Shown here: positions 9,005 to 21,199 of the stretch, in pieces | Numbering within the stretch: position 1 is the stretch's first letter | Layout of the letters: each line of letters starts with the position of its first letter | Origin: Sipunculus nudus | Taxonomy: Eukaryota; Annelida; Sipuncula; Golfingiida; Sipunculidae | Direction of reading: 5' to 3' | Assembly: GCA_026874595.1 (NCBI GenBank) | Contig: CM049312.1 | Coordinates: 72,386,429-72,450,428 of the forward strand | Length of the DNA: 64,000 nt | Notes under the pieces: model-generated | Databases searched by the model: none | Told to the model about the DNA's origin: nothing | What the model saw: only the letters and a program-made list of their open reading frames with translations | Program-made: the position numbers and the translations under genes

Positions 9005-12000
9005 TAAAATCATGCATTGCTGTTGATAATCTAACTTCTAGAGTCCCAGCGGACTGTCCTTTTGCATAGGTTTGAAATCCACATGACGTTAAATCCCAAT
9101 ATAAACAAAAACACACTGCAGGTGTTTTAGTGAACGTTGTCTCGTCTAGTGCTTTCTCCAAGCACAGTGGAGTCTGTGTCATTTCATTGACACTCGACAT
9201 CCTTTTACCATTAACATTTATAATTCTATTCATGCAGTACCCAACAGGAGCATATATTTTTTATGTATTAATAATTATTGTTATTAACTCCATTGAAGGA
9301 TTAATAATATCGGTTTTACTTAACATAACAGCAAAGACGATCATAAAATGTTTCATTTATTCATGAGACCATAATCCCTTATATACAGTCTGAGATTCAA
9401 AAGGACACTATAAATAAAGCATTATTCATATTTGAAAACAATTATGAATAAATGATAAATAATTTTTTTTATCATGTGAAACAAAACAAATTAATCGTCC
9501 TTTGTAGCACATATATCCCTTATGTCTATGACATGATTTACTGATTCTCTCTGTGCCGCTCAAAGAGGTTTGCATGGTCATGTACAAGGATCACTTTAAA
9601 AAGTGGTCAGGAAACATGTTCGGTGAATTACCCATTGTTGTGTTTAGTCCTTTGTTTAGTCCTTTTTCTTTGTAAAGAATGCAATTAGTTTATTTTTAGA
9701 CTGTCAGCGGGATTGAATTTAAAAGTCCTAAGTGGTCACCTATTGGCTGATCTCACTACAAATATATAATTAATAATTTCGCGCCATGAGAACTGGACAT
9801 CAGACAATCAATTGGCTGCTTCAGAGCCTAGAAAAACACTTCAGGATCGAGCAATTCTGATATGATCTGTAATAATCAAATTCATATTTTAAGCGTGGCC
9901 TTATTGAACCCAGTTTTTTTAACTTATCATCAAAAAAAAGCTTAGTTGTAAAGGAAGTAAGCCAAAGATGAAGGTAATTACACATAATGTATGGTCTTAT
10001 TAATGTGAATCAGGTATGCTACATAAAGATGTAAACGTCCAGGTTTTTTTTATAGTGACAAACCAACTGACTGAACTTCAACATACTTACCCTAAAAAAA
10101 AACGAATAAAACATGGATTAACGAAAACAAATCAATATATTAAATAAAGAAATGACTTACTTACGATCCCTGGAGAGGCGCTCCATATGTTCAAACAATG
10201 ATTATAATTACAAAGATAAGCGCAGAGTCCGTTAATTACACTGCATAAAGAAGTCCCTTGTTAATGCGGTTCCTGATCAAATGACCATCCACCACACGTG
10301 ACACCAGGAGGTTGCAAGTGCGTCTCACTGGGTGGCTCGCGGTGTATGTGTATACAGTACACTTAGTCCTCCTGAGTCCTATAGATACACGGAGCTCCTA
10401 TAAACAACAGTTCTCCGTTGGAAAATACTTGTTTGCCATTCGTGACACAGTTCACGCAAGACCCACATTCTTCTTTTTTTTCTGAGCGTAGAATCAATGT
10501 ATTTTCACAGCTGATGTCTCTTGGAATCATCCAATTCTAGGTAGCAGCATATGCTTCTACACAGCAATATTCTGTGCCTGTACAAAATCGCGTTTAAATA
10601 AGACCTCAGTCAGTTCCTGGAAGCGCACATAGCAGATATAAATCGCCAGAATAACAAGTCAATCGGCAAAAATGCCATACTTTCATCGAAATCCGTTAAA
10701 GAGAAATCTCCTCAGACACCGAATAGCTATATGCTTGTAGACATAATCTCTCAGCTGTCCCGACTGATGCACCCATACCTGCCCCTGAATTGAAGATATT
10801 ACCAGGCTTTACCTAACTGGTACGAAGGTCGGGCACTTCTCCCGATTCTCGTCCCACACACGACTTATATATGCTTGCTGACGTCACAATTACCGCTCGT
10901 CTTCTGGCCAATCACCGCTCCCAATTATGCCGACCGTCAATTACAGCATGAATGTTAATATGGATACGCCTGCAGAGACAACAATTCTGGGAAAACTAAA
11001 CAGGTGCACTTCCTTTGAAATCTACAACAAACATTCGTAACTACAAAGAATACCAAACAGAGACGGCTCCGGAGAAATTAAACCGTTCTGAAATAAACGT
11101 CAAATGAATTGTGCTGTCGAACTGAGGGTCAATTGAGGAAAGAAACGTGAACATGTACCGGTATAGGTGTGTGTTAAATATATAATTATATAATTATAAA
11201 TTATTAATTATATAAATAATAACTTAAATATCAAATAAAATAAAATTTGTTATATTAATGATAAAAAAGGTTGACCTACATTACACTCGTTTTTTATGTA
11301 TTCATCATTCTTAAAGAAGTATTTTTTCTTTATGCAATATATAATTCTAGTTTCACGATCTGCTTAACCATATCTTAACATACCCCAGCGTGAGGTCTAT
11401 GAAAAGAGATGACCTTGTTGACACAATTTAAGATATATCTGGTTCTGTTCATTGAGGCTTAACTCCCCAGGTTATAGTTCTTTAAAAAGGCGATATACTT
11501 TTCAATGAGCTAATCCATTCATAACTTTTTGTTTTCCGTCTGTTTGTCTTTGTAATTGTATAATTTTATCTTGAAGGGAGGTAGGTCTTGTAGCAAGGGA
11601 AGAAATTTGGTATAATTTTCACGCCAAGAATGAAGGAATCTTTTTTGTCACATACAGCATAGGAACCATGAGGTAACTGGCTCGATGGTGCAGCCGGCCT
11701 GTCCATGTATTTACCACAACGCCTGTACTGTAATTATAGTATATACTATGACACATATTTAACGGAAATTTCTGTAATGACCACTAACATGTTTACCTTG
11801 TTCCCTCGTTACTATAGAGACTGGGATTCAGTTTGGCTTGTGAGTTCACATATTTTTTCTCGTGTTAATATATCATTCGTAGCATTATGTTAAGATTATG
11901 GGCTCTTTACCACAATATGAATGTAACATGATGAAAGACCACTGCGATTCATTCCTGGATATTGCTTGATTCACGACTCAAGTAGGCCTACCAGCAAAAT

Positions 12001-14580
12001 TTTCATTGCCAACGAAGTCGGATTGTCACGGATTAGTCAACATGTGCTAGAGTTATTGGCCATGTCATACAGGGAGGCTGGTGTAATCCCATGACCAATG
12101 GGATAGCAAAGTTCATACAAATTAACTTGAATTGAAGCAGCATTAGAAAACCTAAGTTAATGGTTTATTTCGTTTATTGAAGATATATTTCTAGTCAATT
12201 GCTGGCTAAAAAAACCCTGCACTGCAGCTCACACAATTAAACATACTTGATAATATTATTAAACACCAGGTCACTCACATAATACAAAATTCCTCAATTT
12301 TTCACCCTTATAACCCCTCTGAGATTACCAATGACGGTGATTAATCAGTCAATGTCCCCTGAGTTGATTCATTAGGAAAATTAGATACGTTTAGTTGTGC
12401 AACTACCTGGAAACATCCTCCACACCTCCCTTATTCCCCACAATCCAGCTTTTCCCCGTCTTGCTCGATGTCACGCTTCAGTAACACGGATTAACCAGCT
12501 TGGTTGCTTGACAAAGCTGGTTCTTAAAGGTGTGTCACAATCCTTTGTACACAGAGTATATTTTGGTGATCAAGATCACCTTTAAATTTATTATTTTTTA
12601 TTGTTGGGTGTAACCTAAACCTTTTGACATATTTCATCAAATTTTGTTAATAACTGTTTTGGGTAAAGTTGCTTCAAGACAATGAATGTCGAATCCGTTA
12701 ATTGAAAAATGACTTCCTGGTGGAGGTAGAATAATCAACCTCGATGGTTATACCACCAGGGTAAACAAATTAAACATGAAATTCACACATAAGCAAGACA
12801 AATTACGTTGAACGCTAAAACACGACTTTTCTTGTATCATTTTCTCAGCAGGGTAAGAGGAGCAACAGAAGAAAATCGTTTAAATAAATAGCTATCATCG
12901 TGTGGATGTTCAAATTATATTTTGGTATAATATAAATCAGGTGTGGATATGTCTATTAATGTGTCATAGTAACTTTGGCGTTACCCTTTGCATTAACGTA
13001 TCTATATTTTCATTTCCCGATTGCTTCTGGATATTCAAGGACCGTACTGTTTGGTCCCAAGGACCCGAATTTCATCCTCAGAGGGCGATACGCTAGACCG
13101 AACAATGTTCAGGACCCTTGTGGTCCATTGCCACTAGGCGATTTAGTTGAGCTGTCGGGTATTAAGTATTCCAATAGTGAAGTACATCATGGTAGGTGGA
13201 TGATGTGTATTCGCTGTGTTTTTTTATAGTTTAGGATACATTTTGTACCTAGGGTCCCAAAACCACTATGTATTTTAATGTTTTTGCTGGTCCCCTTATT
13301 TGTTTAATATGCGTTACTATAGATATGCTAATCTGACATTGTGCTATTCAAATCTGGATAACATTAGATTATATGTTTTCTTAGGTTTGGTAATGTGTGC
13401 CAGTGTGTAAAACTACGCAATGGAGTCTCTTGAAGACGTGGTCATCAAAACAGGAAGGGCAGTTTTCATGGTAATAAATTCCACTGAAAAGATTGAAAAG
13501 ACGAGCAGCTAATTGTATTCAGAGCAAGGTTTCACTTCAAATAGTATATACCCTCTAACCCTGCAAAAGTGTACACTGTCAAAATGTGGCTGAACTGTGA
13601 TGCCTCTAACCCCTCGCAGCTGAGTAGAAAATTGTACCCCTATCGTCACGAGAGGAAACTCAATAAGTATGTTATGATAAAATGGTAATATGGTAATTCT
13701 ACCCCTGTAATAGCTATTTCAAGATATTATTTTTTATTTTATTTACATCGTTGTATGAATAATACAATGTTTTATAAATGCTTGAGCAGAGTTCATGGAG
13801 CCCAACGGAATCCCATGGGGATCGGTGCATTATATATGTGATCTTTGCACAAATCTCCAAAGAAACTCGAAATATTTATTTTAATAAAGCATGTTTAGTT
13901 TGACATAACTATGTTCATTTTCGTTCACAATATGCAAACAAAATATTTGGAAAAAAAAAGAAAAGATACAAAATACATGTACACTAATATGTTTTATGTA
14001 ATTGGGAAATGTATATAAAATTTAAACATAACGTGATTAGAATTGAAAGGAACCAAGCGTAATTTGGTTGTCGTGATTTCATATATACGTTAAACACATA
14101 ACAGCAGAGCTTTTCTACGAATCTGTCTGAATGACATGTAGGGTGTTAAGACTATCTACAAAGTCTCATCAGACCCTTAGTGTGAGTAGGGGCTGTGTTG
14201 GATAATGCTGGTTTTTGCTGATGACGTTTCAAATAACGACGTTCCGTTCAAGACATTGCAATCTGGACGAAATTAAAGGTTTGTTGGGAGAAGTGCATAT
14301 TCCCAATTCTAACAGCCGGACACTCCTTAAGACATTTCAAATTCCATGAGTTCTGATGCACCAAATAGATTCATGCATCTGATTAACTTATATGAAACGT
14401 GTCATCAGGAAGAGATAAATTTAATAACCAGATTTTGTCATAAATTTACGTATATTATGGATAATCCATACTAAAAGACGAGTCCTAAAATGGAACTTGA
14501 GGATTGAGTGACTTACTTTTTGAAAAAAAAAAATTGTACGCCCTTGTAATGGCCAGTTATGCCTGTAAATCGATTCCCTA
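9005..14580. repeat. Non-coding part of unit 1
   Basis: AT-rich sequence collinear in pieces with 26.4-31.0 kb. Unit 2 lacks the equivalent of about 11150-12850, which is partly present in unit 3 (about 47.58-47.93 kb) and unit 4 (about 59.3-59.57 kb). Frames such as 9130-9366, 11705-11893, 12397-12585 and 12902-13229 are not preserved between units. I see no gene. Confidence 0.5.
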
Positions 14581-15162
14581 AATAGACCATTTCAGCATTA
14601 CAGGCGAGCATGTGCGATGACCGACCTTTAACCGAGGGTGAAAGGTCACGATTACCAAAACAGACTACACGCGGTCCTGACAACTTCTGTCGCTTCGTTC
14701 GTCTGATCAGCAGATAAACAGTGGTACTTGTTTCTCGTGGTTAACCATGACTGGTCTCAAAGAATGTCATGAAACTTTGTATCAGTGGTTCATATGGTGT
14801 GTGAAAACAGAGCCAGCTGGTCTGTGAAAAAACACAACACTTGAACAACACACGGGTGGTGCGAGTTCTGATCAGTGCACGCAGGTACCGTGGTAAAAGT
14901 TGCTATAGGACATTTAATTTTGTTTAAAATGGTATAATGTAATATACGAAGGCGAATCTGTAACACTTTTACGGGTCACGGGTGTCATTTTCTATCGGAG
15001 GGCGTCCATTAAAAATATTAATAGATATGTAAGAAGGATTGGAACGTTACGTTCCACCATTTCTACCCTTTACATGCTTGGTGAAGGAACGTGTTTTGGT
15101 AATGTGACCTTTGACCCTGACTAGCATGCATTGCGAGTCGCGAGATGCTGAAATGGTCTATT
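14581..15162. mobile_element. 582-bp non-autonomous DNA transposon with terminal inverted repeats
   Basis: The left end AATAGACCATTTCAGCAT (14581-14598) is the exact reverse complement of the right end (15145-15162). Imperfect pairing continues inward to a shared AAAGGTCAC (left about 14642-14650). Unit 2 has an empty site at about 31040-31060, where the flanking sequences run together. No transposase frame is present, so it is a MITE-like element. The target-site duplication cannot be resolved because the flanks have diverged. Confidence 0.75.
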
Positions 15163-15939
15163 CATATTGCCAAAGGGTCTTAGCCCTATGTATAAATTCA
15201 AATTTACGACGTTGTTAAAATCAAGTTAAGCCTTAGATAATATGCTTACATCCACTGTGTGTCCAAGTCTTCTAGGTGTGATTTTATACTGGGTTTCAAA
15301 GTTTTAATGCAATAGTAAACTTGACTATGATCACAGTTTACTCTAAAATTAATTCATTTTACATGGATTGACCAGTTTGATATCGGCGCCAATTTGTCAG
15401 GGGTAATTACTGCTTTAATTTACAGTAAGAATTAAGTCTGACCTAACTAAAATAGTCTGCGTTTCATGAAGGTTGGTTTACCAAGCAAATACATCTTTTT
15501 CGGTAGGGAGATCGCGGAGTTCGACATTACATACTTCGGATCTGTCTCTAAAGTAACCCATAATAAGTAACAAAGCAATAACACAGATGTTATCAGTGCA
15601 ATAATGTGAATATTTATTCATTCATATTTTCCGGTAACTCTAAAAACGGGAACATTAAATGATGACAGAAAGTGTGGAAAAAGCTAATTTGCGACCTAGC
15701 CCACAAGACAGCTTTTTTCCATTACGTCTCTGATTTCAAGATATTATTTGGAACAAACCTTATACTATTCTTCGGAGATCTTATACAGGTGTAAGAAAAG
15801 ACGATTTCATTACACGGAGTGTTCATTCATGACCACAGAGAACTAAAAGTAATAAATAGTATTTTTCCTTGTAAGTGAGAAATATAACGTGTGTTAAAGA
15901 TCATGTAATATTACATTAAATTTATTAAGAAAACTATAA

Positions 15940-16430
15940 ATTTGCACTCAGAGGGCGCGGACCTCCGCTAAGGCAGCTCATTATTCCTTTGTGGCATTGT
16001 CAGAAATGCATTTTTCCTTTAAAATATCTTGGATCCAAATGCTGATCCAGATCAACTCCAAATTCTAAATAATTGTTCCTTTTATCATTGCCAAGCTATG
16101 CTGAAAATCTGTATCTGAGTAATTTTTCTAAAATAACAAACAAACATACAAACTAACAAACTCCGCAAAAAAACCCCATATATACGATTTAAGTACCCCT
16201 TCAAATGGTACAGCTATAATATTACTATGATGAGATCAAGATGTTGATCCAGATCACCGCGAAAGTCTAAATTATTGTTCCTTGTATCATTGCAAAAGCT
16301 GTCCGGGAAATTTAATCAAAATCCGTTGATAACCTTTCGAGTAATGTTGCTTAAACAGGACAAGCAAACAAACTCCACAAAAAACCCCATAACATCGATT
16401 AAAATACCCCCTTAAAATGGTACAGCTATT
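15940..16430. mobile_element. Dispersed 'cagacctccgct' repeat, two tandem partial copies in unit 2
   Basis: The first copy is about 15945-16225 and the second about 16235-16430. Both contain a GATCCAGATCA core followed by TTGTTCCTT-TATCATTGC and ending ATGGTACAGCTAT. The tandem partial duplication is specific to this unit. Confidence 0.55.
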
Positions 16431-16953
16431 ACTGTGATGGGATGTCAAATCGTCCTACTCGCATCTGTACAAGATCGCTCTTTGTGATGCTCTCAGTGTA
16501 ACCTGTCAAGAATGATAATATTCAAAAGATTTCTGATCTTGAATGAGTAATCACTATCAACCCTAGGCTTAAGAACTGTTTTAATTGATATGGGCATATG
16601 GTCAACACATTTACTGGCTGGCATTAAAGGTATACAAATTGATGCACAGTGTAACCTGTTTAATTGTTTACTTTTTATGAAGCGTGTAACAAGAATATTA
16701 TTGCTTTAATCCATCTTCTTTTCTGAAATGTTAACTTTTCACAATCCAGTCTTTATTTCTAGCTACCTAGGGAAATGTGTTTTTTCATGAAACAATATTT
16801 AGTGCGCCAAATTGAGGAAAAGAAATAAAGGATTCTTTTTGATTTTTAAGAGGCCTAAGGAAAGTATTTATTTCACATTTCATCTCAGTTTCACACTTCA
16901 TCATCCAGCCATTTATTCACGAATACTACATCTATCCTCTGCGTTAAACTTAC

Positions 16954-17731
16954 CTTGATTTGAATATGTGGTCTGCATCATCGCTTGCACGGCATATTTG
17001 CGAAAACCGGGTATCAGAGAAAATTCAATTTCGGATCCAATATTCACATTTGGGCCTACATATCTCAATGTATTTTTATTGTAGATGCTCTGAAAATTCA
17101 AGGGGATTACCACAGCGGTGAAGAAGTGAGCACCGATGACGTCATCTTGTTGAACATTCACTGGGGAATTCAGCCTGACGTGATGTTTTCCGACACTTGA
17201 CACATTGTACTCGGAGGTGTTCCGCAGTAGACGGTACGTATTGGTGACGCCTGTTGGACGCCACACCTGAAGGCTTAATCTGCCTAAACCAAATGCGCGG
17301 AAACGGAACTCGCTCACCCTTGCTTTCACCTGTATTGGGTCATTTCTGTAAAATATCAGCCCGTATTGTTGATCCCACTTATCAATGCCGTTTTGGTTCA
17401 CTAAATAGTGACCATATGTTACCAGTTCACACGAACAGAAGCCTGTAGAAAAAAAAACTCCGTCTATATGCCCTCGATTTACCGGGAAATACCATCAACA
17501 ATTTTATTGGAGATATGTATGTTGTATACATTTCATATCACCAATGTCTACCGTAGGTTCGTTTTGGTCGTAAATGGGGAAGCCTTAATCTTCATGTGTC
17601 TTTATGCGCTGACAATCCAGTCTGATATAACGTATCTTATGTCCTTTTAAAGAAAACAAAATGCTATATATTTGGTACAAACCTGCCGATATATAGAGCC
17701 AGATGTTGGCCAGAAGATGATATTTGTTCAT
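16954..17731 (-). CDS. Secreted protein paralogue A: signal peptide plus unknown 163-residue domain (5' exons only)
   Basis: Two exons on the minus strand. Exon 1 coding part is 17731-17683: ATG plus 49 nt, ending CGGCAG|GTTTGT. Its non-coding start is probably at 17749 after an acceptor CTTTTAG. Exon 2 is 17442-16954, exactly 489 nt, from an acceptor TTCTACAG to a donor CAAG|GTAAGT. Both introns around exon 2 are phase 1. The joined frame starts MNKYHLLANIWLYISAG and runs into FCSCEL, a convincing signal peptide. The mature part has no cysteine, contains an N-T-S glycosylation site, and carries conserved SEFRF and GRLSLQVWRPTG. Its many short alternating hydrophobic segments suggest a beta-sandwich fold (inference). 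It is about 77% identical to paralogue B with no gaps. I do not recognise the family. Later exons were not found. Confidence 0.72.
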
Positions 17732-18652
17732 CGTTGATACCCGGAATGCCTAAAAGCAATGGAATGACGGTTTTCAGATAGTATATGCAAAACATCAAAA
17801 CATGGAGAGGCATATGGAAATACCCGTTCAGTGAACTCAAAGAGTTAAAAAAAAATGGAATAGAAAGCACACGAAATGCATGAATTTGTTAAGTCCCGGT
17901 ACTTCGAACATTAATGTAAAAGGTTACAATAGATGTTGATTAAGCATTTAAAAACTACTATGCATGATTGAATTGATTCAAATATACATTTGAAACAGCT
18001 CTTCTTTGTTCATGCTTGTATCAACTTGTCACTAAATCCAAGACAAGATCAAGATTTATTTATATTACTACAGTGTATGTAGCCAGAAATCCAGGTAAAC
18101 TGTTCACCATGTCTCAAGGTAAATTTGACCAAAACAGTATTTATCAGGAAGAATATCTGGAGTGAGAAAGAAAGAGATAAATATAAATATAAAGTAGGCA
18201 GAGGAAAGCAGGCAATGGGAGATCGAGTATATCAATAAGCATCTAAAAAACAGAAAAAGAAGAATAAAGATACCTACACACATATAACACTTCAAGAGTG
18301 AGTTCGTAATCTTGCAGAATAACCACTGGTGTCTTGAGATTTGTATAAAATTAATACAATTTAATAGTCTCTTTACATCTGTAATGATTGGTTGTTTACA
18401 ACAAAGAAACTTCTCAGCAACACCGTATCCGTTGCGCTCCGAGTAAAATCACAGGCATTTCATGTTGTTATTTTGCCATGTTTTTGCAACTGTCCCAAAC
18501 TAGAAGACACAAAACATGATTAAGCTATTGATGTCATGATCCGCTTATCCTTAAGGTCCTTTAAAGCACATACGGCACTTACTCACGCCCTAAACGGGTT
18601 CGATATATTTGTTTTCTACTTGATGGTGTTTGCTAGGAGAGGGTACGTTTTG

Positions 18653-18864
18653 ATAATGCCAAACCTAAAGACGAAACGACACATGTAGAAACCGATCTCC
18701 CTCACTCATGCTTGTATCCTGTATCGGATCGGTTATTTCACGAATCAACCCGTGTTGATTCAAATCATGCAGACCTTCTCCTTCCACTAAACTTTGACCA
18801 TACCTTACCAATTCTAATGAACATAATTTTGGTTTTGTGTCACTTATTCACATAAATCAGAAAC
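18653..18864 (-). pseudogene. Decayed, truncated copy of the secreted domain exon, unit 2
   Basis: Read on the minus strand after an acceptor-like TTTCCTTTACAG at 18865-18876, the sequence encodes a diverged version of the domain start (ELVRYGQSLVEGEGLHDLNQ, then ITDPIQ). It has stops in the first codons and an insertion of about 30 bases before ELV. A TAG replaces the Gln of the conserved L-Q-V-W, and similarity ends just after VWHYQ. The same TAG is present in the unit 4 copy, so the damage predates the unit duplication. It lies about 1 kb upstream of exon 1 of paralogue A. Confidence 0.65.
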
Positions 18865-19078
18865 CTGTAAAGGAAAATTTGTCCTTATGTCAACAAGAAA
18901 GGTTCCAGGTCCTATATTCTTTTAGGTATCTATTTTGTGTTTGCTATGTATATTTTTGTGATTGTTTGGCATCTATTTTAAATTTGAGATGATTTGGTTT
19001 TGGGTCAACGTAGAATTACTTTGAGATCTTTCCTCATTTTAAACTCATTATCTTTATAATTACATAATTTCATAAGTC

Positions 19079-19175
19079 AGATATGAGTCTTTGGAGAGAA
19101 GTTGTGCTCTAGATGACCTATCCGACTTCTCAGCAGGACTCGTCTTATGCTACAGAGAGTATAGTGATATATATG
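19079..19175 (+). repeat. Dispersed 'cagatatgagtct' repeat, unit 2 copy
   Basis: The motif CAGATATGAGTCTT followed by GGCGAGAAGCAG-like, CAGACGGCTCAGC-like and GGACTCGTCT-like segments recurs at about 3928, 24243, 37682, 44937, 45180, 58640 and 58918. Some units carry it two or three times. This shows internal duplication inside the large unit. It has no coding potential. Confidence 0.6.
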
Positions 19176-19550
19176 TTAGACACCACAGAGATCCAACAGA
19201 AGCAACTAAACTGAACTCCCAGCTTTTCATCATCGGCACATTGTCCACTCAGGTCACCGAAAAATCTCCCTGGATTTTTCACCACCTGCTAGGCCAAACT
19301 CACACTTTAGTTTGGTCGAACCGTTTTAATTTTCGACCTCAAGGATCCGATTATATATTTTGTGTCATTATTTGTATTCTTTTCCAAATGTCATAAAGAA
19401 GAAGGGCTGTCTTTCAATAATGTTGATCGACAGGCTGTACAAAATTATAATGAAAATCTGGGACATTGTATGTGATTGTGCAAACCAACGTTCAGCCTCT
19501 AGCAGACTAGTAAGCAAAACCAACTGTTGCTCCATTGTTACGTAATTCTA

Positions 19551-19551
<1 letters not shown>

Positions 19552-19600
<49 letters not shown>
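19552..19600. repeat. (TA)n microsatellite
   Basis: An almost uninterrupted run of TA dinucleotides, at the same ancestral position as the short TA tract at 4365-4380 in unit 1. It has therefore expanded or contracted since duplication. Confidence 0.95.
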
Positions 19601-19603
<3 letters not shown>

Positions 19604-20387
19604 AAACATATTTATTTCCTTGTATCAGACGGTAATGACGTCACGTTCTCGTATGTACATCTAATAGTCTAATGCGCAATCAAAGAATACTTTTAGGGAA
19701 AGTTGTTGCAAATTAGGTGTCTATTGAAAGACATCACCTAAGGTTAAGGTTAGTCCTGACATAATTCATATTTCGCTATTGTTTGGACCTGTTGATGTAC
19801 ATCCATTGTAATTGCCATAGCAACCACCGGTAATTTCACCTTATATCGCTGAACTAGATGTGAAAGGTTTGGTGAGAGACTTCTTCTCATACCGTGTAAC
19901 AGGAAAGTATTTTTTCAGATGAAACTTGCGTTACTCGCAAAAAAATAAATCATGTGTGTTCAAAATGCCTAAAGCGCTAATAACCTACTAATCTACATGC
20001 GGACGATGATTTATACTGCTTTGAAAGTGCCGTAGAGAAATGTTCAAGATTTACAAGAAATATATTGGAATACGCACATTTTAGTGATCTTGAAATCGAA
20101 GTCATTTACATGCCATCCAGGGAATCCAACAATTTCGAATCAAGCACGGACCCATAAGAGCCAAAAGAAAGAAAAGGGGAAAAAAATTTAAAAAAAGCTT
20201 AAAAATTATAACGGACCCTCGAATAAGTCGTCAATGATGTCCGATATCGGTGTTACTGAAGCAAAATCAACTGCCGAGAGATCAACCAGTTACAGAAGCT
20301 GGTGTCTCCACAACTGTCTCCGAAGTGTTGCGTTACTAATCTGTTGGTTAAGGTGACATGTCATTTCTATAACGACGATGACACTGA

Positions 20388-20415
20388 TATCTGTAGCGAT
20401 AAACCGCTACAGATA
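20388..20415. other. Perfect 11-bp inverted repeat
   Basis: The arms TATCTGTAGCG (20388-20398) and CGCTACAGATA (20405-20415) enclose a 6-base loop. The other units do not keep it, so its role is unknown. Confidence 0.6.
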
Positions 20416-20504
20416 CACATGATTGGATTATAACGGGGCCAAACAAGCATGTCGCTTACGTAATCGATAAGATAAAGAGTATCCAGGAGGCGGAACCAGA
20501 ATCC

Positions 20505-20940
20505 ATGCCTGTGTATGCAGCATGTGACTTAAGCCGGCTTCTCGACTGGAATTTTAAACTCCGTTGCCCAGGATGGCGCAAAAAATTTATTAAGATTAAG
20601 GCGGATCACAACTTAGATGCAGTTACCGATAAGGCTGATAGACTGAAAACACGAATACAAGCAATGCAGAGCCATGTGGAAGATTTGTTAAAAATAATAT
20701 TCCAGATGCAGTCCTACAGTCAGGAATATGCCCAGGCTGTGGCCCATGGGTCATCAGCAGCAACACAGAATATGACTAGACCGCAGTCACCAGTTCTTCC
20801 CTAATCGGCATATTCCTCCCTGGATAACGCTCAGGCTGTGGCCAAAAGGCTTTTCACTCTCCCAGTCCGCCCACGGCGCCCAATAGGTGGCGCTGCGATT
20901 CTTAGTTTATTTCACAGGCGCACGGTATAAAAATAAGTGT
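20505..20940 (+). pseudogene. Gag-like or coiled-coil frame remnant, unit 2 copy
   Basis: The 99-codon frame at 20505-20804 has a heptad-like charged segment (DKADRLKTRIQAMQSHVEDL, about residues 43-62) followed by a Gln/Ser/Ala/Pro-rich tail. A stop interrupts the frame before a further readable stretch (SSLDNAQAVAKRLFTLPV and onward to about 20930). Units 3 and 4 hold frameshifted copies, and unit 1 keeps only the first part (about 5080-5130). The pattern of a coiled coil plus a low-complexity tail is like that of Gag-type ORFs of retroelements, but no domain is diagnostic. It is a fossil that was already in the ancestral unit. Confidence 0.45.
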
Positions 20941-21199
20941 CCAGTGGCCCTTTCCTGGCTGCACCCGACCAGACAAAAACAAGGGGGATCCGGTTACTTG
21001 GGCCCTAACCAGCATGTTGTACAAGGCCGCAACGCCGCCTTGTTTGTGTGACGCCTCCCGCCTGGTCAAGTTACGACACTTGTTAAGACCTATGAATACG
21101 AATGTTTTAAAGTAGGCTTCGAAGGCGAGAATATAAAAAAAAGATTGACGGGTGTGCGTCGTTCAAAGTACATGGTTTCCCTAAGAATCCAGATGCCCT

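Larger units (their letters stand above)
3485..15857. repeat. Segmental duplication unit 1 (partial, gene exons deleted)
   Basis: Many blocks are collinear with units 2-4: 3490-3830 with 15858-16440, 3928-4030 with 19079-19170, 4626-5300 with 20107-21150, 5620-5960 with 21720-22050, 6950-7200 with 23090-23340, 8640-9370 with 26110-26640, 12850-13480 with 27930-28520, and 15200-15857 with 31080-31764. At about 3836 the sequence jumps from the equivalent of 16460 to the equivalent of about 19030, which removes the region of the secreted-protein exons. It also has a 582-bp mobile insertion at 14581. Confidence 0.75.

Noticed and set aside
12975-13229. 84-codon + frame with PLPLGDLVELSG
   Set aside because: The matching unit 2 sequence (28130-28300) has several stops in the same frame.
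17664-17870. 68-codon minus-strand frame covering exon 1 of paralogue A
   Set aside because: It is in another frame from the signal peptide. Changes between units are mostly non-silent in this frame, and it does not join the domain exon in phase.
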